Below, one piece after another: positions 1-5,652 of a stretch of DNA of 6,387 nucleotides. The DNA comes from Chloroflexota bacterium (GTDB lineage: Bacteria > Chloroflexota > Dehalococcoidia > UBA2979). Position 1 is the first letter of the stretch. Every line of letters begins with the position of its first letter. A model generated the notes under the pieces. It saw only the letters and a program-made list of their open reading frames with translations. It ran no database searches and was not told where the DNA came from. The translations under genes were made by a program, and so were the position numbers. Location: positions 1-6,387 of the forward strand of contig JAQCJS010000065.1 of assembly GCA_027592975.1 (NCBI GenBank), in the 5' to 3' direction.

Positions 1-80
1 GGGGGCGTAGGGGGCGGAGCCCCCACCTCTTTCTGCATTCAGAACCCCTCCGGCCATGCGGGCTGGGCAGGGGTGGGCGA
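1..80. repeat. Copy 1 of an 80-nt hairpin-rich direct repeat
   Basis: Positions 1-80 match 128-207 base for base except at 52, 63 and 64, so 77 of 80 agree. The unit starts with a G-rich run and a GC hairpin (GGGGGC at 10-15, loop GGA, GCCCCC at 19-24). A pyrimidine-rich stretch follows, then a second inverted repeat around CAT at 55-57 (arms 45-54 and 58-67). In this copy three of the ten arm pairs are mismatched. CCCACC at 22-27 can also pair with GGTGGG at 72-77, which competes with the first hairpin. No reading frame, transposase or target-site duplication goes with it. It looks like a dispersed intergenic repeat, and since it begins at the window edge it may extend further left. Confidence 0.85.
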
Positions 81-127
81 TCGCGACTGTCCGATCCGCG
101 TCGAGTCACACCGGCGTCCCGGCTCCC

Positions 128-207
128 GGGGGCGTAGGGGGCGGAGCCCCCACCTCTTTCTGCATTCAGAACCCCTCCCGCCATGCGGGAGGGGCAGGGG
201 TGGGCGA
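128..207. repeat. Copy 2 of the 80-nt hairpin-rich direct repeat
   Basis: This is the second copy, 127 nt downstream of the first and separated from it by a 47-nt spacer (81-127) that is not repeated. It has the same short GC hairpin (137-142 with 146-151). Its second inverted repeat is perfect: CCCCTCCCGC at 172-181, loop CAT, GCGGGAGGGG at 185-194. The copy ends 47 nt before the sulfurtransferase start codon and so lies in its probable leader or promoter zone. No T-tract follows either hairpin, so it is not a standard intrinsic terminator. Possible roles, all inferred, are a REP-like repeat, a protein-binding site or a transcript-stabilising structure. Confidence 0.85.
172..194. other. Perfect 10-bp inverted repeat with CAT loop
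   Basis: The left arm at 172-181 is fully complementary to the right arm at 185-194, with a 3-nt loop CAT at 182-184. The ACCCCT at 171-176 can alternatively pair with AGGGGT at 196-201, so two mutually exclusive foldings are possible. The ATG inside the loop (183-185) is in frame with the sulfurtransferase downstream, but it has no ribosome binding site and is not taken as the start. Confidence 0.75.
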
Positions 208-239
208 CAATGTCCTCCCGTCCCGTCCACGCCCACCGC

Positions 240-245
240 AGGAGG
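240..245 (+). promoter_or_regulatory. Shine-Dalgarno site of the sulfurtransferase gene
   Basis: AGGAGG ends nine bases before the ATG at 255. This fixes the start there rather than at the in-frame ATG at 183, which lies inside the repeat hairpin. Translating from 183 would add 24 residues with no rhodanese character. Confidence 0.85.
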
Positions 246-254
246 AACACGCCC

Positions 255-1103
255 ATGCCCGCAGCGAACCCCGAGGCCACTGTCGATATCGAGTGGGTGC
301 GCGCGCACCTCGATGACCCCGGGGTCGTCTTCGTGCACGTCGGTGGCGCGCGCGCGGAGTTCGAGGGCGGCCACCTGACCGGCGCGGTGTGGGCGGACGG
401 CTACGGCGACTTCACCGTGACGCGGAACGGCGTCCGCGCGCTGGTTCCCTCGCGCGAGGAGCAGGAGGCGACCCTCGGCCGCCTCGGGATCGACGAGACG
501 AAGACGATCGTCTGCGTCGCCTCCGGCAAGTCGATGTGGCCGTACCGCGCCTACTGGGTGCTGCGCTACTTCGGCTTCCCGAAGTTGCGCGTGGCCGACC
601 GCTCCGTCGCCGCGATTGTGCACGATGGTTTCTCGACGACGACCGAGGACTCCCCGGCGCGCCCCGCCACCACCTGCCGCCTGTCCGAGGGCGACGCGAG
701 CGTGGTCTCCATGGTGGACGAGGTGCTCGCCGTCGCGAACGGCGATGACGGCGCGCGCATCCTCGACTGCCGCACGGACGGCGAGTACGTGGGGGAGCCG
801 GGCGCGCACGCCGCGGCGCGGGTGGGCCGCATCCCGCGCGCCTCGCACCTCAACTGGGAGTTGCTGATGGACGCGTACGGGCGCTTCCTACCGCTGGACC
901 AGATGCGCTCGCTCTACGCGGCCGCCGGCATCGATGGGTCGAAGCCGGTGTACCCGTACTGCGGCGGCGGCATCCGCTCGGCCGCCTCGTGGTTCGCGAT
1001 GTACGAGTTGCTCGGCTGGACGAACGCCCGCAACTACGACGGCTCCTGGGCGGAGTGGGCCGTGCGCTCCGACCTGCCGCTGGAGACCGGCGGCACGCCG
1101 TAA
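255..1103 (+). CDS. Two-domain rhodanese-family sulfurtransferase (thiosulfate/3-mercaptopyruvate type)
   Basis: The product is 282 residues, the usual size for tandem-rhodanese sulfurtransferases, which move a sulfane sulfur from thiosulfate or 3-mercaptopyruvate to cyanide or a thiol acceptor through a cysteine persulfide. Domain 1 spans roughly residues 12-125 and has the GGHLTGAVWAD stretch and WPYRAYWVLRYFG. Domain 2 spans roughly 150-278 and has LDCRTDGEYVGE at 170-181, GRIPRASHLNW at 191-201, the active loop CGGGIRS at 236-242 with catalytic Cys236, and YDGSWAEWA at 261-269. The CxxGxRS loop resembles the thiosulfate-type enzymes more than the CGSGVTA form of mercaptopyruvate enzymes, but the donor cannot be fixed from this. 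Domain 1 also has a cysteine (Cys87) near its vestigial active loop. No signal peptide is visible, so it is probably cytoplasmic. The HAD gene follows 17 nt later and is likely co-transcribed. A strong Shine-Dalgarno site supports this start. Confidence 0.93.
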   Translation: MPAANPEATVDIEWVRAHLDDPGVVFVHVGGARAEFEGGHLTGAVWADGYGDFTVTRNGVRALVPSREEQEATLGRLGIDETKTIVCVASGKSMWPYRAYWVLRYFGFPKLRVADRSVAAIVHDGFSTTTEDSPARPATTCRLSEGDASVVSMVDEVLAVANGDDGARILDCRTDGEYVGEPGAHAAARVGRIPRASHLNWELLMDAYGRFLPLDQMRSLYAAAGIDGSKPVYPYCGGGIRSAASWFAMYELLGWTNARNYDGSWAEWAVRSDLPLETGGTP

Positions 1104-1107
1104 CGTC

Positions 1108-1114
1108 GAGGAGG
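1108..1114 (+). promoter_or_regulatory. Shine-Dalgarno site of the HAD hydrolase gene
   Basis: GAGGAGG lies six bases before the ATG at 1121, in the 17-nt gap after the sulfurtransferase stop. It decides the start: the open frame reaches back to 989, but those extra 44 codons lie inside the sulfurtransferase gene and lack HAD features. Confidence 0.85.
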
Positions 1115-1120
1115 CCGGGC

Positions 1121-1768
1121 ATGAACCGCCGATTTGACCTCGTGGTGTTCGATGTCGGCAGCGTGCTTGTCGAGGCCGGGCGCACGCTCGCGGATGACAT
1201 CGCGCTGGCCGGGTTCAGCGTCGACCCCGCTTGGGTGGTTGAGTTCGAGTCACGGCTTGCGCAGTTGCCTCGACCGAACGTCGGCGCGGTCGACGCCGCG
1301 ACCTACGCGGGACTGTTTGCCGATGCGTCGGTGGGGCGGTTCAACGCGTGCGATGCGACGCGCATCGCGCGGTCAGGCCTCGCGGCGGAGTACCCGGGTA
1401 TCGTCACGTTGTTTGATGCGTTGGATGCGGTCCCGATCGACTCGGCGCTGTTGTCCAACGTTCACGAAGCGGAGTGGCTGCACCTCTTACCGATCGACCT
1501 GCGGGGCACGGCGTTTCCAACGCTGCTTCGGGCCCGCTACCGGTTCGCGAGTCACCTCATCGGCGCGACGAAGCCCGATCCCCGCATCTATGCGGCGCTG
1601 GAGGACGGCACGGGCCGACAGCCTGAGAAGATCTTGTTCTTCGACGACCGCGAGGAGAACGTCGTCGCCGCGCAGGATCGTGGCTGGACGGCTGAGTTGA
1701 TCGACTACCGCCACGACACGGTCGCGCAGTTGTTCACCGGGCTTCGTGACCACGGCGTGCTTAGCTAG
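1121..1768 (+). CDS. HAD-superfamily hydrolase (subfamily IA-like)
   Basis: The protein has 215 residues and the HAD motifs in order. Motif I is VVFDVGSVL at 8-16, with Asp11 as nucleophile. Motif II is LLSNVHEAEW at 110-119, with Ser112. Motif III is GATKPDPRIY at 148-157, with Lys151. Motif IV is FFDDREENVVAA at 173-184, with Asp175 and Asp176 for Mg2+. The second aspartate of the usual DxD in motif I is Gly13. A DxG form occurs in part of the family, for example YihX-like sugar-phosphate phosphatases, so activity is not excluded, but the chemistry and substrate are open. The region between motifs I and II (about 20-100) is the helical cap. The gene uses more A- or T-ending codons than its neighbours, including a TTA leucine at residue 123. 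It ends in CTAG, which is shared with the stop of the convergent DinB-like gene. Confidence 0.9.
   Translation: MNRRFDLVVFDVGSVLVEAGRTLADDIALAGFSVDPAWVVEFESRLAQLPRPNVGAVDAATYAGLFADASVGRFNACDATRIARSGLAAEYPGIVTLFDALDAVPIDSALLSNVHEAEWLHLLPIDLRGTAFPTLLRARYRFASHLIGATKPDPRIYAALEDGTGRQPEKILFFDDREENVVAAQDRGWTAELIDYRHDTVAQLFTGLRDHGVLS
1765..1768. other. Overlapping convergent stop codons (CTAG)
   Basis: The plus-strand HAD gene stops at TAG 1766-1768 and the minus-strand DinB-like gene stops at TAG 1767-1765. The four bases CTAG, inside the palindrome GCTAGC at 1764-1769, serve both genes. There is therefore no intergenic space for an ordinary terminator between the converging operons, and any transcription end must lie inside the opposite gene. 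Confidence 0.9.
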
Positions 1769-2277
1769 CGACCAGCCCCCGCCTTCGCCCCCGCGAGCGC
1801 GGCGAGGGTGACGATGTGCTCCTCGAAGTGGTCGATGTGGGCGACGGCCATCTGGCGGAGGGAGCGGCGCATGCCGCGCACCTCGCCGGGGCGGCCCCAG
1901 GCGGCGTCCGGGGTGTGGCCCAGCAGTTCCACCGTGCGCCCGAAGGCGTCGTCGATGCGCTGGAGCAGCGTCGACACGGGCAGCGCTTCGAGGTCCTCCG
2001 CGATCACGCCGACCGGGAAGTCCTTGCGGGCGGGGCTGGTCATCTTCGCGATCTGGTGCAGGAAGACGTCGTTCGCCTCCGCGATGTAGGCGAGGTGGGC
2101 GAGGTTACGCACGGCTGACCAGCCGCCGTCCGCCGGCTCCTGCCGCAGCGCGGCGTACGACGCGCCCGCTACCGCGGCGCGTACCTTGCCCGGGATCGTG
2201 GAGAGCGCGTCCACCAGGTGGGCGTACTTCTCCGGCGCGCCGGTGACGAAGTCGATGCGGCTTCCCTGCCCGGGCAT
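1765..2277 (-). CDS. DinB-like putative metal-binding protein
   Basis: The product is 170 residues, the usual size for the DinB/YfiT-like four-helix bundle superfamily. It shows the family pattern GGWSAVRNLAHLAYIAE at 51-67, with His61 near the end of helix 2, and MAVAHIDHFEEHI at 143-155, with His150 and His154 four residues apart. These three histidines would form the metal site, and His147 also lies on this helix. Members include thiol-dependent S-transferases and stress-induced proteins, but most have no known function and the substrate cannot be told here. The ATG at 2277 directly abuts the stop codon of the RidA-like gene, with no spacer. This suggests translational coupling as the last gene of the minus-strand operon. 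No signal peptide or membrane segment is seen. Confidence 0.8.
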   Translation of the reverse strand: MPGQGSRIDFVTGAPEKYAHLVDALSTIPGKVRAAVAGASYAALRQEPADGGWSAVRNLAHLAYIAEANDVFLHQIAKMTSPARKDFPVGVIAEDLEALPVSTLLQRIDDAFGRTVELLGHTPDAAWGRPGEVRGMRRSLRQMAVAHIDHFEEHIVTLAALAGAKAGAGR

Positions 2278-2748
2278 CTACTCCACCTCCAGCAGCAGCT
2301 CCACCTCGACCGGCGAGTTCAGCGGGAGCGAGGCGATGCCGTAGGCGAGGCGCACGCCGATGCCGCGCTCCTCGCCGAAGACGTCACGCAGCACCTCGGA
2401 CGCGCCGTTCACCACCTGCGGGTGGTCGGTGAACTCCGGCGCGCAGGCGACCATGCCCACGGTGCGGATCACGCGGCACCCCTCCAGGCTGCCGAGCAGC
2501 GTGTTGGCGGCGGCGAGCGCGTTGATCGCGGCGACGCGCGCGGCGGCCTTCGCGTCCTCGATGCTCACGCCGGCGCCGAGGCGGCCCGTGGTGATCATCT
2601 TGCCGTCCACGGTGGGGAGCTGGCCGGAGATGTAGACGTAGTTCCCGGAGCGCACCGCGGGGCCGTAGATCGCCAGTGGCTGCGGCACGGGGGGCAGGTC
2701 GATCCCGAGTTCCTTCAGGCGGTCCGCGACGCTCGTACCGTTGGTCAC
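2278..2748 (-). CDS. RidA/YjgF/YER057c-family protein
   Basis: The product is 156 residues, starting at a GTG that overlaps the parB stop codon (GTGA). The open frame continues upstream to 3021, but that part is a shadow of parB. RidA-family proteins are trimers that hydrolyse reactive enamine/imine intermediates such as 2-aminoacrylate. Visible marks are LAIYGPAVRSGNYVYISGQL at 25-44, VNGASEVLRDVFGE at 113-126 and VRLAYGIASLPLNSPVEVE at 132-150. Arg133 probably matches the catalytic arginine of E. coli RidA, and Glu148 or Glu150 lies where the family's glutamate is expected. The roughly 20-residue N-terminal lead (DRLKELGIDLPPVPQP) and 150-residue length fit the longer YjgH-like branch rather than the classical 128-residue RidA, so no symbol is given. 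A GGAGAGGA site lies upstream, inside the parB end. Confidence 0.9.
   Translation of the reverse strand: MTNGTSVADRLKELGIDLPPVPQPLAIYGPAVRSGNYVYISGQLPTVDGKMITTGRLGAGVSIEDAKAAARVAAINALAAANTLLGSLEGCRVIRTVGMVACAPEFTDHPQVVNGASEVLRDVFGEERGIGVRLAYGIASLPLNSPVEVELLLEVE
2283..2290 (-). promoter_or_regulatory. Shine-Dalgarno site of the DinB-like gene inside the RidA-like gene
   Basis: On the minus strand GGAGGTGG ends five bases before the ATG at 2277. The same bases encode the Glu-Val-Glu end of the RidA-like protein, so ribosome loading on the DinB-like gene is embedded in the upstream coding sequence. Confidence 0.75.
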
Positions 2749-3635
2749 AGTTGGTCCTCTCCGAGAATCCGCTCGAGGACGCCGGTCAGCTCCTCGTCGC
2801 TGTAGAAGTGGATGGTCAGCGTGCCGCGCCCCTTCTGAGTGCGCTTCAACGCGACCTTGGTGCCGAGCGTGCGCTGCAGCGCCGACTCGAAGCCGGCGGT
2901 CACCGCAGCGGCGCCGCGCTCCGGGATCGCCGGGGTGACCTGCCGCTTCGGCTTCACGCCTTCGCGTACCATGCGCTCCGTCTCGCGCACGCTCAAGCCG
3001 TGCTTCACCACGGCCTGCCACGCGGCGAGGCGCTCGCCCTCCGTCGGCAGGCCCAGGAGCGCGCGGCCGTGGCCCTCGCTGATCTCGCCGTTGGTGATGG
3101 AGGCGCGGACATCCGCGGGCAGTTCCGTCAGGCGCAGGGTGTTGGCGACGGCGGTGCGTGACTTGCCCACGCGCTCCGCGACCTCGCGCTGTGTGAGGCC
3201 GAACTCCTCCATCAGGCGCTGGTAGACGACCGCCTCTTCGATCGGGTTCAGATCCGCGCGCTGGACGTTCTCGACGATCGCGATCTCGAGGAGCTCCTGC
3301 GGCGTGGTCTGGCGGATCGTGACCGGGACGCGCTCCAGCCCCGCGGCCTTCGCCGCGCGCAGGCGGCGCTCACCGGCGATCAGCTGGTAGACGGTGCGCC
3401 CGTCCACGCCGACTTCCTCGGTGACGAGGAGCGGCTGGATGATGCCGTACATCTTGATGGACTCGGACAGCTCCGCCAGCAGCTCCGGGTTCATGACCGT
3501 GCGCGGCTGCTGCGGGTTGGGGACGATGTCCGCGATCGGCACCTCGGAAGAGGGCACGCGCTCGTCACGCGGGGCCTGTTCGGACTCCGGGATCAGCGCC
3601 GACAGCCCGCGGCCCAGGCCACCCTTACGCGCCAT
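2745..3635 (-). CDS. parB: Chromosome-partitioning protein ParB (Spo0J)
   Basis: The product is 296 residues, a normal length for chromosomal ParB. ParB binds parS sites near the origin, spreads as a CTP-loaded sliding clamp, stimulates ParA ATPase and recruits SMC. Domains in order are the ParA-interaction motif LGRGLSALI at 7-15, the N-terminal CTP-binding domain with GERRLRAAKAAG at 88-99 and ENVQRADLNPIEEA at 122-135, and a helix-turn-helix at about 147-170 (LTQREVAERVGKSRTAVANT). These are followed by GHGRALL at 188-194 and a C-terminal dimerisation domain at about 245-296 after a short linker. All key motifs look intact. The ATG at 3635 lies within the last codons of parA (11-nt overlap), with GGAG seven bases upstream. 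Its stop overlaps the GTG start of the RidA-like gene, so it sits in the middle of a coupled operon. Confidence 0.97.
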   Translation of the reverse strand: MARKGGLGRGLSALIPESEQAPRDERVPSSEVPIADIVPNPQQPRTVMNPELLAELSESIKMYGIIQPLLVTEEVGVDGRTVYQLIAGERRLRAAKAAGLERVPVTIRQTTPQELLEIAIVENVQRADLNPIEEAVVYQRLMEEFGLTQREVAERVGKSRTAVANTLRLTELPADVRASITNGEISEGHGRALLGLPTEGERLAAWQAVVKHGLSVRETERMVREGVKPKRQVTPAIPERGAAAVTAGFESALQRTLGTKVALKRTQKGRGTLTIHFYSDEELTGVLERILGEDQL

Positions 3636-4701
3636 GCGTCTGCTCCGTGCTGTGGTCTGCGAGGCCGTGGTCTGCGATGTGCTCCGTCAGGCTGCCCGCA
3701 TCGCGCGGCGTCCGGTGCCCATTCACCTCCGGCGTGAGGTCCAGCGGTGCGAGGTCGCGCGGGGTGGGCTGGTACGGGGCGATGTCGTGCGAGGTGGTGG
3801 GGATCGTGGCGACCTCGTGCGGCGTGCTCGGGATCGCGGCGACGGCGGTCGGTGTGGTGGCGACGATCGCCGGGAGTGTTGCGCTCACGGCCGGCGCCGC
3901 GGGCGCGGCGGGTGCGCCGGGTGCGGCGGGGATGAGGTCCCGCGCACGGAGTGCATCGATCAACTCGCCGGCGAGGTCCGTGTAGGCGCGCGCGCCGCTG
4001 CTGCCGGGATCGAAGACGGTGATCGGTTCGCCGTGGCTGGGGGCCTCCGCCAGCCGGACGGAACGAGGGATCACCGCGCGGAACGTGTTCGGGAAGTGCG
4101 AGCGCACCTCGCTCTCCACCTCGCGCGCCAGGTTCGTGCGCGCATCGAACATCGTCAGCACGACGCCCCGGATCACCAAGCGGGGGTTGAGGTTCCGCTG
4201 CACCAGCTCGATGGTGTGCGACAGGTGGCTCAGCCCCTCCAGCGCGAAGTATTCGCACTGCACCGGGATGATCACCTCGTCGCAGGCGGCGAGCGCGTTC
4301 ACCGTGAGGAGGCCGAGCGACGGCGGGCAGTCCACCAGGATCACATCGAACATCGGCCGGAGCGCGTCCAGCGCGCGCTTCATGCGGAACTCGCGCGCCA
4401 TGACGGAGACCAGCTCCACCTCGGCACCGGCGAGCGCAGGCGTCGTCGGCAAGATCGAGAGCCCTTCGATGTCGGTGGCGCGGACGGCGTCGGCCAGGGG
4501 GCGCTCATCGACGAGCGCCTCGTACAGGCCGCCCTCATCGTCCTTCGTCGCGCCGACGGCGGAGGTGGCGTTGGCCTGCGGGTCGGCGTCCACGATCAGC
4601 ACGCGGAGCGAGCGGTGCGCGAGCGCGGCAGCGAGCGACACGGTGGTCGTCGTCTTGCCGACGCCGCCCTTCTGGTTCGCCAGCGCGATCACGACGGTCA
4701 C
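3625..4701 (-). CDS. parA: Chromosome-partitioning ATPase ParA (Soj) with long repetitive C-terminal tail
   Basis: The ATPase core, residues 1-253, is a Soj-type ParA with no N-terminal DNA-binding extension. It has the deviant Walker A KGGVGKTT at 11-18 with signature Lys11, the A' motif DADPQANAT at 38-46, Walker B ILVDCPPSLG at 121-130, and the closing segment VIPRSVRLAEAPSHG at 210-224. ATP-bound dimers bind DNA nonspecifically, and ParB triggers hydrolysis to move origins. Unusually, about 100 residues follow the normal Soj end near 255. They comprise an Ala-Pro linker (259-271), five decapeptide repeats (278-327) and an acidic, His-rich end. The tail is predicted disordered from its composition. 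The GTG start at 4701 overlaps the kinase stop in GTGA and has AGGGGG seven bases upstream. The gene's end overlaps parB by 11 nt. Confidence 0.96.
   Translation of the reverse strand: MTVVIALANQKGGVGKTTTTVSLAAALAHRSLRVLIVDADPQANATSAVGATKDDEGGLYEALVDERPLADAVRATDIEGLSILPTTPALAGAEVELVSVMAREFRMKRALDALRPMFDVILVDCPPSLGLLTVNALAACDEVIIPVQCEYFALEGLSHLSHTIELVQRNLNPRLVIRGVVLTMFDARTNLAREVESEVRSHFPNTFRAVIPRSVRLAEAPSHGEPITVFDPGSSGARAYTDLAGELIDALRARDLIPAAPGAPAAPAAPAVSATLPAIVATTPTAVAAIPSTPHEVATIPTTSHDIAPYQPTPRDLAPLDLTPEVNGHRTPRDAGSLTEHIADHGLADHSTEQTHGA
3721..3870 (-). repeat. Five in-frame 30-bp repeats in the parA tail
   Basis: In the parA frame this stretch reads AIVATTPTAV, AAIPSTPHEV, ATIPTTSHDI, APYQPTPRDL and APLDLTPEVN (residues 278-327), a ten-residue unit of the form AxxxxTP(H/R)(D/E)(V/I/L). 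At DNA level 3781-3810 matches 3811-3840 at 23 of 30 bases, and 3751-3780 matches 3781-3810 at 21 of 30. The outer units are more diverged. This pattern fits tandem duplication of a 30-bp unit followed by drift. Confidence 0.75.
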
Positions 4702-5606
4702 GATCGATCCCCCTGTGCGCCCGGAAGGTCGGCGGGCACCAGGCCCGCGCGACTGAGTAGCTCTGTGCGCGCAGGAAGGGGCGCCGGGCCTCGACGCTCC
4801 ACGCAGGCCGCAGCGCAGGCGGCAGCGAGCCGCCCGGCGACCTGATCCCCCGCACGCATCGCGAGTATAAGGGCCGTCGCGAACACGTCGCCCGCCCCGG
4901 TCGTGTCGATGACCTCCGCCGGGAGCGCGGGGACGTGCAGCGTGCGATCCGCGTCACCATCGCGTGTCTGGATATCCGCGCCGTCCGCGCCCAGCGTCCG
5001 CACGATGCGTCGCGTCAGGCCGAGGAGGTCGCCCAGCGCTCCAGGGTGGCGGGCGTCCCAGCGATCCGTCTCCTCGGAGGAGAGGCAGATCGTCACGTGC
5101 GGGCGTGCGGCATCCAACAGCGCGACGGACGGATCGTCGAGGTCGTCGATCTCGCCGCAGGGCGCCACAAAGCGCTGCAGGCCCTGCGCGATCACCATCG
5201 TCTCCTCGGCCTGGAGGTCGCAGAACGCGGGGACGTCGATGTCGCCCGGGAGCAGCGTGCCGAGCACGACGGTGCGAGGTGCGGGCCAGGAGGCCGGTCG
5301 ATCGGCCGGGCGGAGGACGCGGTGCGAGCGGGCCAGGACACGCTGGTGCCGCGCGCCGTCCCGGAAGCGGTGCTCCAGCATCATGGTCTGTTCCACGGGC
5401 ACCACGGCAACCTCGTGTCCTGCGAACGCGGCGAGGTCGGCGTCCTCGCCCGCGGCCAGCAGGATGTAGGCGCGGACGCCCAGGGCGGCGGCGGCGCGGG
5501 CGGCATAGGTCGCCGCTCCGCCGGGCAGACGCTGCCCGTCCACCACGTCCCAGGTCACCGCGCCGACGATGAGCACTGGATCGGACTGGAGGGCGTTCTC
5601 GGTCAT
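4698..5606 (-). CDS. PfkB-family carbohydrate kinase, substrate unknown
   Basis: The product is 302 residues, a typical length for PfkB/ribokinase-family enzymes, which phosphorylate sugars, nucleosides or related alcohols with ATP. Visible marks are the first beta strand VLIVGAVTWDVV at 11-22, the substrate-side double glycine LPGGAATYAARAAAALG at 27-43, the CLSSEET segment at 174-180, the TLGADGADI stretch at 204-212 and the signature DTTGAGDVFATAL at 234-246 with catalytic Asp240. The substrate cannot be told from these. The frame is open back to a TTG at 5696, but that would overlap jag. The ATG at 5606 puts the first beta strand at the usual distance and is preferred, even though no clear Shine-Dalgarno site precedes it. 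A strong hairpin ends seven bases before the start. The stop codon overlaps the parA start, so expression is probably coupled to chromosome partitioning genes. Confidence 0.9.
   Translation of the reverse strand: MTENALQSDPVLIVGAVTWDVVDGQRLPGGAATYAARAAAALGVRAYILLAAGEDADLAAFAGHEVAVVPVEQTMMLEHRFRDGARHQRVLARSHRVLRPADRPASWPAPRTVVLGTLLPGDIDVPAFCDLQAEETMVIAQGLQRFVAPCGEIDDLDDPSVALLDAARPHVTICLSSEETDRWDARHPGALGDLLGLTRRIVRTLGADGADIQTRDGDADRTLHVPALPAEVIDTTGAGDVFATALILAMRAGDQVAGRLAAACAAACVERRGPAPLPARTELLSRAGLVPADLPGAQGDRS
4709..4714 (-). promoter_or_regulatory. Shine-Dalgarno site of parA inside the kinase gene
   Basis: On the minus strand AGGGGG ends seven bases before the parA GTG at 4701, within the last codons of the kinase. 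It supports the GTG as the true start, which places the core right at MTVVIALANQKGG, as in other Soj proteins. Confidence 0.7.
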
Positions 5607-5613
5607 TCTGAGG

Positions 5614-5652
5614 CGTTCCCGGACGCTGACGAGAGCCAGTCGCCCGGGAACG
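5614..5652 (-). promoter_or_regulatory. Strong RNA hairpin in the jag-kinase gap, next to the kinase start
   Basis: On the minus-strand transcript, CGUUCCCGG (5652-5644) pairs perfectly with CCGGGAACG (5622-5614). Inside, the stem continues through a G-U pair, two GC pairs, one bulged A, CUG with CAG, another G-U pair and a C-G pair, closing a UCUC tetraloop. That is 17 pairs with a single bulge. Both wobbles are G-U only in the minus-strand RNA, which fits function in the operon transcript. The 3' arm ends seven bases before the kinase ATG and contains the only purine-rich stretch (GGGAA) nearby, so it may limit ribosome access. No U-tract follows, so it is not a simple intrinsic terminator. 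It could also be an RNA processing or stability element. Confidence 0.7.

Noticed and set aside
10..24. Short GC hairpin as an intrinsic terminator
   Set aside because: The stem (GGGGGC with GCCCCC) is strong, but the bases after it are ACCTCTTTCTGC rather than a T-tract on either strand, so it does not fit a standard terminator.
77..84. GCGATCGC palindrome, resembling the cyanobacterial HIP1 octamer
   Set aside because: It occurs once at the end of repeat copy 1. A single octamer in GC-rich DNA is expected by chance, and nothing else suggests a cyanobacterium.
205..210. GACAAT as a -10 promoter element for the sulfurtransferase
   Set aside because: No convincing -35 hexamer lies at the right distance, and such matches are common by chance. 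The promoter cannot be placed from this sequence.
39..848. Long minus-strand open frame opposite the sulfurtransferase, with Arg/Ala/His-rich product
   Set aside because: It is a shadow frame of GC-rich coding DNA. The plus strand here has clear rhodanese motifs, while the antisense product has low-complexity composition and no recognisable domain.
3394..4845. 483-codon plus-strand open frame opposite parA and parB
   Set aside because: It is antisense to unmistakable parA and parB coding sequence, and its product is Arg-rich without family motifs, as expected of a GC-driven spurious frame.
5389..5404. Possible parS-like sequence (TGTTCCACGGGCACCA)
   Set aside because: It matches the parS consensus at only 12 of 16 positions, is not palindromic, and lies in kinase coding sequence. 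No better parS match was found by eye in the window.
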